NCBI RefSeq assembly: GCF_023276375.1
Contig: NZ_JALLPK010000001.1
Location: 1,922,001 to 1,986,000 of the forward strand
Direction of reading: 5' to 3'
DNA from: Halocatena marina
GTDB lineage: Archaea > Halobacteriota > Halobacteria > Halobacteriales > Haloarculaceae
Length of the DNA: 64,000 nt
The notes beneath the pieces are model-generated. The model worked only from the letters and a program-made list of their open reading frames with translations, had not been told where the DNA came from and did not search any database. How positions within the stretch are numbered: position 1 is the stretch's first letter; each line of letters starts with the position of its first letter. Position numbers and translations under genes: made by a program. Below, in pieces: positions 54,399 through 62,654 of the stretch.

Positions 54399-55927
54399 TG
54401 TTCCTCCACGGCGAGATCAGCCCGTTCACCCAGCGCCTCATCGAGTGCTCTAACGAGTGCGCGTCCCTTATCGAGAGTTTCCTCGTATTCGTGATCGGGG
54501 TTCGAGTCATGAACGATGCCAGCGCCGACGCGTAAAAAGTACTCATCACCACGGCGCACGAGCGTTCGGATGACGATGTTGAGTGTGGCGCGTCCATCGA
54601 AACCGAATACGCCGATCGACCCGGTGTAGGGACCTCGACGGGTGGTTTCGACCTCATCGATGATCTCCATTGTCCGAGGCTTTGGGGCCCCAGTGATCGT
54701 CCCTCCCGGAAAGACCGCGGCGACAGCGTCACTCAGGGTACGATCCGTTCGCAGAGATCCCTCGACGAGTGAAACAAGATGCATCACCTCCGAATAGCGG
54801 TCAACGCGCCGGTACTCGGTCACTTCGACGCTCCCGTACGCGCTGACCTTCCCGAGATCGTTGCGTTCGAGATCCACCAACATCGCGTGCTCTGCGCGTT
54901 CTTTCTCGTTTTCTAATAGATCTTGTTCGAATTCGGCGTCAGATTCGGGAGTGTCGCCGCGAGGACGCGTTCCGGCGATCGGTTCGGTAAGAAGACGGTC
55001 TCCCTCGACATCGAGCAAGAGTTCGGGCGATGCGCTCACCAGATCGACGCCCGGAAACTCGATGAATGCCGAATACGGCGCAGGATTCACCCGTCGGAGG
55101 GCGTCGAACGCCGCCACCGGATGAACAGCCGCTGGTGCACGAAGACGCTGGGAGATATTCGCCTGAAACGTATCCCCGTCTCGGATATACTCTTTCACCC
55201 GCTGGACTCTCTCGGCGAACGCATCTGGCGGACAGTCGCTCTCGAAACGAGCGGTTGATCGCCGGACTGGCGGTGGATCTGTCGTTGGGTCGCCGTCGAC
55301 AGCGGCCCTCGCAAGAGCGAGGGCGCGGTCGCGGCCCTGTTCGTAAGCCGCCACCGGATCTGAACCAACTGACGGACAGGCCGTCACACGCAGAATCGTT
55401 TCGTCCCCGGAGCGCGGTTCCTCCCACGCCACAACACGATCGAATACGCCCAACTGCAGCCGAGGAAGTCCCCGGTCGTCCGCCGTTGTGTCCGGAAGCG
55501 TCTCAAGCTCACGCGCGACGTCGTATGAGAGCCAGCCGAACACGCCACACGGGTAGGGGACGTCACAGTCTCCACGCATCAACGTCTCATCTTCAAGCAA
55601 GCCCGCAAGCTCTGTGAGTGATGGCGACAGAGTGTCGTCGATCGAGACGTGATCGGCCCCTACCTGTAGGCGTGTTATCGGGTCGACAGCGAAATATCCC
55701 CATCCGGACTGCCCCCCTGTCGTCTCTAGGTAGACGCCATCGCCTTTGGACGCGACGGCATCCGAGTTCTTCTCAATCACTCCACCACGAACCCGTCGGT
55801 AGGCGAGAAATGGATCACTGACCGATACGTGAACTTCAACCGGCACCCGTGCCGCCCGCGGAGCGCATCGAGCGGTCTCAACGAACGAAGCCTCAGTCGT
55901 GACGACACGTAGATCTCCTTGTAGCAT
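54395..55927 (-). CDS. pabB: Chorismate-binding synthase component I (PabB/TrpE type)
   Basis: 510-aa chorismate-utilising enzyme. Visible blocks are [17 protein letters not shown], the [15 protein letters not shown] region (PIAGT at 316-320), [39 protein letters not shown] and [25 protein letters not shown]. In E. coli the equivalent position is Lys in PabB (PIKGT) and Ala in TrpE (PIAGT), so the motif alone favours anthranilate synthase. Haloarchaeal PabB annotations also carry PIAGT, and the folate neighbourhood favours p-aminobenzoate. No pabC-type lyase follows. The ATG at 55927 is preferred over 56020. Confidence 0.78.
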   Translation of the reverse strand: MLQGDLRVVTTEASFVETARCAPRAARVPVEVHVSVSDPFLAYRRVRGGVIEKNSDAVASKGDGVYLETTGGQSGWGYFAVDPITRLQVGADHVSIDDTLSPSLTELAGLLEDETLMRGDCDVPYPCGVFGWLSYDVARELETLPDTTADDRGLPRLQLGVFDRVVAWEEPRSGDETILRVTACPSVGSDPVAAYEQGRDRALALARAAVDGDPTTDPPPVRRSTARFESDCPPDAFAERVQRVKEYIRDGDTFQANISQRLRAPAAVHPVAAFDALRRVNPAPYSAFIEFPGVDLVSASPELLLDVEGDRLLTEPIAGTRPRGDTPESDAEFEQDLLENEKERAEHAMLVDLERNDLGKVSAYGSVEVTEYRRVDRYSEVMHLVSLVEGSLRTDRTLSDAVAAVFPGGTITGAPKPRTMEIIDEVETTRRGPYTGSIGVFGFDGRATLNIVIRTLVRRGDEYFLRVGAGIVHDSNPDHEYEETLDKGRALVRALDEALGERADLAVEEQ

Positions 55928-56128
55928 GGCTCTATCGCGCCCCAGCCAGTAACGACGAACCGACTGGTCGATGGCGAGTCTTGAATCGATGCCGACTAAA
56001 CGTTTTCGTGGGCCGTCCACGGGCCTCTCTCGGCACCATCAAGCATCAACAATGGGCGCGCGACAACCGACAACATATAAACATAGCCATAATTCGCCAC
56101 GCCATTTTATGATGAATACGATCCATTC

Positions 56129-57145
56129 ATGGTAACAACCACCATGGACGTTAGTAGCGCCTTTCGAAAATTGGCGCGTTTCCTCGATGAGTGCGAGGAG
56201 GAACGAGTGAGTAGTGTCGAACTCATCAAGGATACGCCCGAATCCGATGGAGCACTAACTGCCGAGATCGAAGTATCGATCTCTGCGTGCCCGTCGAAGG
56301 AAGCGGAGGGCCGGGCAGCAATCTCTCCTTGTGCCATGAGCGTCGACGGAGACGGGAGACTCCGATTCGAGGTCGAATCCTCGCAGGCCATTGTCCCCAC
56401 GAACCGCGATGTCTCGGTCGAACCGACTGACGCATCGTTTGGTTCCGACGGCACAATCACGCTGACACTCTCGGCGTCTGTTCCGACTGGAGACGTCGTG
56501 ACATCGAAAAAAAGCAACGAGAACCCACAGGAGACCCACTCTCACAACGAGAGCAACGAACGCAGCGAATCCGTTGACTCCCATCAGAACAGAGATCTCC
56601 CACCGTTCAGAGATCCCGAGCTCCTCGCTGAGGTGTACGAATCGTGTGATACATTCACCGAGATGCCTGACGAACTCGGGATGGACGTGACCGCTGAGAC
56701 TGTTCGTCGGTATATGATCGACTACGGCATCCACGAACCGAACTCCTACAACACTGCTACCACAGACGATAGCGACGACACTCTCCCTGAACCAGACACT
56801 GACGCTGACGTCGACTCCAAACCAGACACTACTACTGAAACTGACCAAGACACACCAGCGCCAGCAACGGCGAGCGATGAGGGTGATCTACAGACGCCCG
56901 TTGTCGTCGCTGACGGGATTGGTCTCCCAGATGACGTAACGGTGGAGACGATTATCGAGACGGTACGTGAGTCAAACACCATCTATGAGGTCAAGCGCGA
57001 CATCGGCATTGAGCGCGAGAACACGCTCGACATGTTACGAGAGCTCAATCTGCTCGATCTCGTCGTTGGACGACTCGCCACAGAAACAGAGCGTGAGATT
57101 AGTCGAGAGGAGGTCATCGAACGCCTCCGGCATAGCGCGGTGTAG
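56129..57145 (+). CDS. Hypothetical protein with two helix-turn-helix-like modules
   Basis: 338-aa acidic protein of unknown family. An N-terminal strand-rich part (1-120) is followed by a Ser/Asn linker, then a helix-turn-helix-like stretch (LAEVYESCDTFTEMPDELGMDVTAETVRRYMIDYGIHEP), a second Asp/Thr-rich linker, and a C-terminal repeat of the same kind (LPDDVTVETIIETVRESNTIYEVKRDIGIERENTLDMLRELNLLDL). This suggests a tandem DNA-binding protein joined by disordered linkers. TTTTATGA about 22 bases before the ATG fits a leaderless promoter. I do not recognise the family. Confidence 0.55.
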   Translation: MVTTTMDVSSAFRKLARFLDECEEERVSSVELIKDTPESDGALTAEIEVSISACPSKEAEGRAAISPCAMSVDGDGRLRFEVESSQAIVPTNRDVSVEPTDASFGSDGTITLTLSASVPTGDVVTSKKSNENPQETHSHNESNERSESVDSHQNRDLPPFRDPELLAEVYESCDTFTEMPDELGMDVTAETVRRYMIDYGIHEPNSYNTATTDDSDDTLPEPDTDADVDSKPDTTTETDQDTPAPATASDEGDLQTPVVVADGIGLPDDVTVETIIETVRESNTIYEVKRDIGIERENTLDMLRELNLLDLVVGRLATETEREISREEVIERLRHSAV

Positions 57146-57159
57146 TACGCTGTCGGACG

Positions 57160-57813
57160 TCAGTCCCGAATGAGTGCTGTTTCGATGAGTTTGGCCGTAC
57201 CGCGGCGGATGCGTCCACCAATAGCGGTCGGCGACAGGCCGAGAGATTGTGCAATATCCGAGAGATGGGCTTCGCGGGGCTCCTCGAAGTAGCCGCGTTC
57301 GTAGGCCGTTACCAACGCAACTCGCTGTGGTTCGGTGAGTCCCGTCGGTTCCGAACCAGTCCACTCATCCTGTCGAAACATCTGGGTTAGATCGAACGAG
57401 ATATCTCGGGCTTCACAGTAGTCCGACAATGTAGCGAGCGCCGCTCGATCGGGGAACTGAAGACGGACAGTCCATCCCCGTGCGTTGCTCGTTGCCTCGC
57501 GCATCAGCCCACTAAGTTCGCTCGTTTTTGGCGAGATGAGCTTCGTCTCCTCGGGATGTCGGATCCGATAGGCGCGGGTCGTATCGGAATCGGTCACCAA
57601 CTCCCACTCGGCGACTGTGTGGTCTTCATCGAGAACGGTTTCGAGCGTCTCATCGGCGTTCTCGACAGTGAAGAAAAACATACCAGTCTTGGAATCAGTC
57701 GCAGACTGAGGAACGACCTGTATCGTCACATCAGAACACGCGTGAATCGTCGGCGTGAGTGCGAGATCTGGATGGGCGATGTCTACGACAGCGATCAGAT
57801 TCACGAGCAACAA
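57160..57813 (-). CDS. Bat-type HTH_10 transcriptional regulator (second)
   Basis: 217-aa regulator. N-terminal sensor-like part starts VVDIAHPDLALTPTIHACSDV, typical of haloarchaeal Bat-like proteins. The HTH_10 at the C-terminus is LTEPQRVALVTAYERGYFEEPREAHLSDIAQSLGLSPTAIGGRIRRGTAKLIETAL. It is convergent with the two-module protein (15 bases between stops) and divergent from a cupin gene. Targets are unknown; the adjacent one-carbon and formate genes are candidates. Confidence 0.82.
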   Translation of the reverse strand: MLLVNLIAVVDIAHPDLALTPTIHACSDVTIQVVPQSATDSKTGMFFFTVENADETLETVLDEDHTVAEWELVTDSDTTRAYRIRHPEETKLISPKTSELSGLMREATSNARGWTVRLQFPDRAALATLSDYCEARDISFDLTQMFRQDEWTGSEPTGLTEPQRVALVTAYERGYFEEPREAHLSDIAQSLGLSPTAIGGRIRRGTAKLIETALIRD

Positions 57814-58021
57814 CCCCGTCTCAATCCGAGATGCGGTACGCTTTGGTGTCGGTACGCCAAGGTATTCCGAATGACCGTCTGATACTCCTCCTGCGTCGGG
57901 CGATTGTCTATCGTGCTCATGACTTTGAAAGTACGTTGGAAACCTTCATTGTAAAACATTACGAGCAGTCTCACCGGCACATATTTAGACGTTGTGAGGT
58001 AATTCACATGTAGTATTGAAA

Positions 58022-58561
58022 ATGTCTCGGGACAATGAAGAACATCGGGGTCTGACCCCAGAGAGGCTGTCTCACGCCCATCTACCCGAACAGAAGATGT
58101 ACAAAGTCCGTGCCGAGGAGGCAAGCAGTGTAGAGCAGGTCGAAGGGCAGGTGCGGGCCTATCCGTTGTTCACCACGAATGATCTAGTGCTTCTCTATTT
58201 TGAGATGGGGCCCTCGGGAATGATCGACTGGCATACTCACGTCCCCAACATGGATGAGGTTTCGATGTGCCTCGAAGGACGGGCCAGATACACCCTCGAA
58301 CGTGAAGACGGGAGCCATCAGACCATAGAGGTTGGGCCGATGGAGTTCGTCTATCTACCGGGAGGTGCCAGAAACAAGATCGAGACTGTTGGAGAACAGG
58401 TTCACAAGGGAATGGTTATTCACAGACCGGTGTCGGTCGCTCGACTCGAAAATCTCGAAGATTTCACACCCTCCGACGGAGACGACTGGCCGATGGCTCT
58501 CTGGATCGATCGCAAGCGCGATGAAGTCCTCGAAAAGGACGAAGACGCCGTCTCGACCTAA
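58022..58561 (+). CDS. Cupin-domain protein (2)
   Basis: 179-aa cupin. The first motif is GPSGMIDWHTHVPNMDEVSMCLEGRARYTLERED with metal ligands His-x-His and Glu, and the second is VYLPGGARNKIETVGEQVHKGMVIH with a His. It is longer and more complete than the cupin at 52274. The ATG at 58022 is used; the TTG at 58016 is less likely. Neighbours are a Bat-type regulator and the formate dehydrogenase operon, to which it is convergent. Confidence 0.72.
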   Translation: MSRDNEEHRGLTPERLSHAHLPEQKMYKVRAEEASSVEQVEGQVRAYPLFTTNDLVLLYFEMGPSGMIDWHTHVPNMDEVSMCLEGRARYTLEREDGSHQTIEVGPMEFVYLPGGARNKIETVGEQVHKGMVIHRPVSVARLENLEDFTPSDGDDWPMALWIDRKRDEVLEKDEDAVST

Positions 58562-58705
58562 CAGGCTCTGCATCGACGTTTCCAGAACAGACTGACCCGT
58601 CGATCATTGACGAATGGAAGTTGCTAGGACGGAATGAGATCGGGCGCGATGAAACAAGGCGGGAGCAACGAGAAGAGTGAGAATTCAGAACCGAAACATC
58701 TGCTC

Positions 58706-59419
58706 TTATCTAACTCTCCTCCCGAGCGCAGCCAAGAACGAAGCGAGGTAGCCGAGACCAGCACGGACATCGCGCTGTTTGAATGATCCAAGAAGTCCTA
58801 GAAAACCGGTAGGTTGTGATTCGTTCTGGGCCGCACCGACCGCGCCAAGGATCGTGTTCAGTCCGTCCACAGTTTCCGGTTCGACTTCGAGAGCAGAGAG
58901 CGGTTTCACGATATCGATGAGATCTTCGAGGTGACCCCCTCGTTGGAGATCGAGGAGGAGGTCGAGTGTCTCGGCGAGGTCGGTTCCTCCCGCTTCCACT
59001 GTGTCCGCAAGTTCCGCGACCTCGGAAGGAGAGAGCGCATCCGTGAACGCCGTTGTGATGGTCACCAGATCGTCGAGATGACCTTCGCGTTCGAGCTGAA
59101 GGACCGTCTCGAGTACTGTCGAGAGCTCTGCCGCATTCGCACCGACATTCTCTGCAAGCTCGGCTGTTTCAGCCGTCGTCAGGCCGTCAGCTGCCTCGAT
59201 GAGTGTTGCGGTCGATTCCGTGATGTGATCGAGGTCCGACTCATCAGCACTCGCAGCGATCAGCACGACCGTCGTGAGGAGGTTGTTCACTTCGTCTGTC
59301 GAAAGGATCGATGCGAGATCGTTGTCGTGATCTGCCAGTACCGCGTGGAGCGTGTCTCCCTCTGGCTCCCGTGCCCCGTTGGTGGCCGTCTCCGGATACG
59401 ATTTCTGTGGCTTCGCCAT
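58706..59419 (-). CDS. DUF1641 protein of formate dehydrogenase operon
   Basis: 237-aa helical, acidic protein with repeated units such as LLTTVVLIAASADESDLDHI, LLDLQRGGHLEDLIDIVKPLSALE, matching DUF1641, which commonly follows NAD-type formate dehydrogenase genes in archaea and bacteria. It begins 2 bases after the FdhF stop and is the last gene of the operon. The role is unproved; a membrane-associated or assembly function has been proposed from context. Confidence 0.78.
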   Translation of the reverse strand: MAKPQKSYPETATNGAREPEGDTLHAVLADHDNDLASILSTDEVNNLLTTVVLIAASADESDLDHITESTATLIEAADGLTTAETAELAENVGANAAELSTVLETVLQLEREGHLDDLVTITTAFTDALSPSEVAELADTVEAGGTDLAETLDLLLDLQRGGHLEDLIDIVKPLSALEVEPETVDGLNTILGAVGAAQNESQPTGFLGLLGSFKQRDVRAGLGYLASFLAALGRRVR

Positions 59420-59421
59420 GA

Positions 59422-61716
59422 TTAATCGTCCCCCGTCAGTTCAATATCACTGGACTGCACTGGCTTCGAATCACCCTCATGCGGATTAATCCGCACGGCT
59501 GAGACCTTGTACTCGGGAGTTGCCGCGGCAGGATCGAGGCGTTCCTCGTCGGTCAGTTGGTTGACGGCGCTTTCGGCGAAGTGAATGGGAGCGAAGACGG
59601 TGTCGCGTCCAACACGGTCTGTCACCTGCGCTGGTACGGTGATCGCTCCGCGTCGTGATTCGACTTGAACCTGATCTCCATCCTCGATACCGTAGTTCAC
59701 GGCTACATCGGGATGGATTTCGACGAAGTCACTAGGAGTGTATTCCATAATCCCCTCCTCGCGGTGGGTCATCGTTCCAGTGTGGTACTGATAGAGGACG
59801 CGTCCAGTCGTCAGCGTGAACGGATACTCGTCGTCGGGCCGCTCTGCGGGCTCGCTGTAGCCGATTCCTTGGAGATGAGCTAGCCCATCCTCGGTGTTGA
59901 ATGCATCTTCATAGAGGCGTTTGGTTCCGGGATGGTCCTCGTCCCAGCAGGGCCATTGGAGACCACCGTCGCTCTCAACGCGGTCGTGGGTCACACCACC
60001 GTAGAGTGGGGTGAGCGAGTTCACCTCGTCCATGATCTCGGCCGTCGAGTCGTAGTCCCAGTCGCGGCCCATCCGGTGAGCGAGGTCTTGGAGGATCTTC
60101 CAGTCCGGTCGGGACGCACCTTTCGGTTCCATCACTTGCTTGACCATCTGGACAGTTCGGTCGGTATTGGTGAACGTTCCCGTCTTTTCGACAAACGAAC
60201 AGGCTGGCAGTACCACGTCGGCGTACTCGGCCGTTTCGTTGACGAAGAGATCCTGAACGACGAGGAAATCGAGAGACTCCAACACGTTGCCAGCGTGGTT
60301 GATACCCGGCTCGGAGAGGGCCGCGTTCTCACCGATGATGTACATTCCCCGAACATCGTCGTCATCAGCCGCGAGGAACATCTGGGTCGTGTAGTAGCCG
60401 TACTCTGGTGAAATCTCACACTCCCATGCGTCTTCGAATTTCGCGCGGATCTCGTCGTCAGCGATGTCCTGATAGCCCGGGAAGTTGTCTGGGAGCGGTC
60501 CCATGTCACCGCCACCGCCTTGGACGTTGTTTTGGCCTCGGAACGGAGAGACGCCGGTTCCAGGCTTGCCGAGATTACCCGTGATCGCCGCGAGGTTCGC
60601 CATCGCGATCACATTCTCAGTCCCGTGTGAGTGCTCGGTGAGACCGAGTGTCCAGCCAAAGACACAGGTATCCGCTTTTGCGATGGTCTCTGCAGCAGTT
60701 TTGATCTCTTCATGTGGGACGCCCGTGACCGCCTCAACTCGATCGGGCGTGAACTCCACGACTGCTTCTTTCACATCTTCGAAACCCGTTGTTCGCTCCG
60801 CAACGAACGTCTCGTCGTACAGATCGTTTTCGATGAGATACCGAGTAATGCCGTTGATCCAGACCGCATCATAGCCGGGTTGGACCCTGCTGTACTGTGT
60901 TGCGTACTCAGCAATTTGTACCTCGCGCGGATCGAACACGAGAAGATCAGCACCGTCACGGACGTTTTGCTTGATTCTGGTCCCGATGACAGGGTGTGCT
61001 TCGGTCGTATTCGATCCCGTAATGAGATAACAGTCGGTCGTTTCGAGATCCTCGATGCTCACCGACGCGGCACCGTAACCGTACGTCTGTGCGAGCCCAG
61101 CGACCGTTGATGAGTGACAGAGCCGATTGCAGTTATCGACGCTATTGGTGTTGAGTACCTGACGGGCGAACTTCCCCATCAGGTAGTTTTCCTCGTTGGT
61201 CGCCTTCGAAGAGGCGATGACCGACAACGCCTGCCCACCGTGTTCGGCTTTGATTTCGCCCAATCCCTCGGCCACACGCGCGAGCGCTTCATCCCACGTG
61301 GCTTCTCTGAATTCGCCGTTTTCATCGCGGACCAGCGGAGTCGTTAGGCGGTCGTCGGAGTTTACGAAGTTGTAACCGAACTTCCCTTTCACACACGTAG
61401 AGATACCGTTGACCGGAGCGTCCTCCTCAGCTGTTGGGCGGGCAGCGAGGATCTCCTCACCGTCTGAGTAGAGATCGAACCGACATCCAACAGCGCAGTA
61501 CCCACACGTCGTGTCCGCAACCGTTAGCTCCTCAAGTCGCGCATCGCCGATGGACTGGGCAATCTCGAACAGTTTCCCTTCCGAAAGCGTCTCAGCAGCA
61601 ACACCCTCGGCGACGTGTTCGACGTTTTGTAGCGCCTGCTGCTTCGCTCGCTGCATGTATCCCGCAACACCACTCGCAGTTTCGGAATCGGAATCGGAAT
61701 CGGGATTTTCGCTCAT
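59422..61716 (-). CDS. fdhF: Formate dehydrogenase catalytic subunit FdhF
   Basis: 764-aa bis-MGD molybdo/tungsto enzyme that oxidises formate to CO2. The N-terminal [4Fe-4S] ligands are Cys71, Cys74, Cys78 (TTCGYCAVGCR) and Cys108 (ISTCVKGKFG); Mo ligand Cys200 is in RLCHSSTVAGLAQTYG, so it is the Cys rather than selenocysteine form. The C-terminal dinucleotide-binding domain begins around TTGRVLYQYHTGTMTHR. The N-terminus has a short DSDSE tract encoded by a GAATCG repeat. ATG 61716 overlaps the upstream stop by 4 nt (ATGA). Confidence 0.9.
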   Translation of the reverse strand: MSENPDSDSDSETASGVAGYMQRAKQQALQNVEHVAEGVAAETLSEGKLFEIAQSIGDARLEELTVADTTCGYCAVGCRFDLYSDGEEILAARPTAEEDAPVNGISTCVKGKFGYNFVNSDDRLTTPLVRDENGEFREATWDEALARVAEGLGEIKAEHGGQALSVIASSKATNEENYLMGKFARQVLNTNSVDNCNRLCHSSTVAGLAQTYGYGAASVSIEDLETTDCYLITGSNTTEAHPVIGTRIKQNVRDGADLLVFDPREVQIAEYATQYSRVQPGYDAVWINGITRYLIENDLYDETFVAERTTGFEDVKEAVVEFTPDRVEAVTGVPHEEIKTAAETIAKADTCVFGWTLGLTEHSHGTENVIAMANLAAITGNLGKPGTGVSPFRGQNNVQGGGGDMGPLPDNFPGYQDIADDEIRAKFEDAWECEISPEYGYYTTQMFLAADDDDVRGMYIIGENAALSEPGINHAGNVLESLDFLVVQDLFVNETAEYADVVLPACSFVEKTGTFTNTDRTVQMVKQVMEPKGASRPDWKILQDLAHRMGRDWDYDSTAEIMDEVNSLTPLYGGVTHDRVESDGGLQWPCWDEDHPGTKRLYEDAFNTEDGLAHLQGIGYSEPAERPDDEYPFTLTTGRVLYQYHTGTMTHREEGIMEYTPSDFVEIHPDVAVNYGIEDGDQVQVESRRGAITVPAQVTDRVGRDTVFAPIHFAESAVNQLTDEERLDPAAATPEYKVSAVRINPHEGDSKPVQSSDIELTGDD

Positions 61717-62654
61717 GGCCAACTCCCTCCGTCGTCGTTTTCGCCGTCTGTTCTATGGGAGGATGACCTCTCACTGTCGTTGTGCTCGTTTGTTGCTTCC
61801 GCTCGTTTTTTCGGTGTCATTGGCCCATCTGTCTGTTCCGACTGCTCGTAGGCCTCACCGATGCTGTTTTTCTGTGTGAAGCCGGGAAGCGGGATCGTCG
61901 TCGCGTCTTCGATCCCCTTCTCGACTAGTGCACCTGTCGGGCAGACGGTCACGCAGTGTCCACAGGAGACACACGTCGAGTCCGCCATCGTCTCTGCTTC
62001 GCTCTGGAAGCCGATACGGGTGTCCTGTCCCTGTCCTTCCATCCGCAGCACGCCTTCGACTTGCACGTCATTGCACGCCTCGACGCACCGATTACAAAGA
62101 ATGCATTTGTTGCGGTCGATCTGAATGAACGACGAGGAGTCGTCCATTGGTTCGTAGGCATCACGGTCGTCGAGAACACCGTATCGCGGTTCCTCAACTT
62201 CGTTCTCGATCGCGGCATCCTGCAGTTCACAGCGACCGTTCTTCCCGCAGGTCGTACAGCGAAGATTGTGATCCGAGAGAACAAGATCGAGATTGACGTC
62301 CCGTGCGAGCGCAGCGTCATCTGCTGCGGTTTCGACTTCGAGACCGTCCGTCGCAGGAAAACTACACGCGGGAACGACGCCGTGCTCGTCTGTTTCGACC
62401 ATACACGTTCGACACTCGCTCCGTGGCCCGATATCCTGACGGTCGTAGTGACAGAGCGCAGGAACAGTGTCCTCCGTCTCGACGGCCTCGATGGCGTCGA
62501 TGAGGGTTGCGCTTGCGCTGACTGTCACCGTTGTCCCGTCGACAGTAAGTGTCGACGGTTCGTCGCTCCCGATAGGAGGGTCGGTCGCCGTTCCCGGCGC
62601 GATGCTCTCTGTTAGCGGCGGTACATCCGTGTTTTCGTGACGTTGTGAGCTCAT
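61713..62654 (-). CDS. Iron-sulfur subunit of formate dehydrogenase (NuoG N-terminal-like)
   Basis: 313-aa electron-transfer protein. It carries a [2Fe-2S] ferredoxin domain (CHYDRQDIGPRSECRTCMVE and PACSFPA), a His-Cys3 type site (DHNLRCTTCGKNGRCELQ) and two [4Fe-4S] clusters (CILCNRCVEACNDV and CVSCGHCVTVCPTGAL). It would link FdhF to the NuoF-like flavoprotein in the cytoplasm. It overlaps both neighbours by 4 nt (ATGA at 61713 and 62651). Confidence 0.87.
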   Translation of the reverse strand: MSSQRHENTDVPPLTESIAPGTATDPPIGSDEPSTLTVDGTTVTVSASATLIDAIEAVETEDTVPALCHYDRQDIGPRSECRTCMVETDEHGVVPACSFPATDGLEVETAADDAALARDVNLDLVLSDHNLRCTTCGKNGRCELQDAAIENEVEEPRYGVLDDRDAYEPMDDSSSFIQIDRNKCILCNRCVEACNDVQVEGVLRMEGQGQDTRIGFQSEAETMADSTCVSCGHCVTVCPTGALVEKGIEDATTIPLPGFTQKNSIGEAYEQSEQTDGPMTPKKRAEATNEHNDSERSSSHRTDGENDDGGSWP

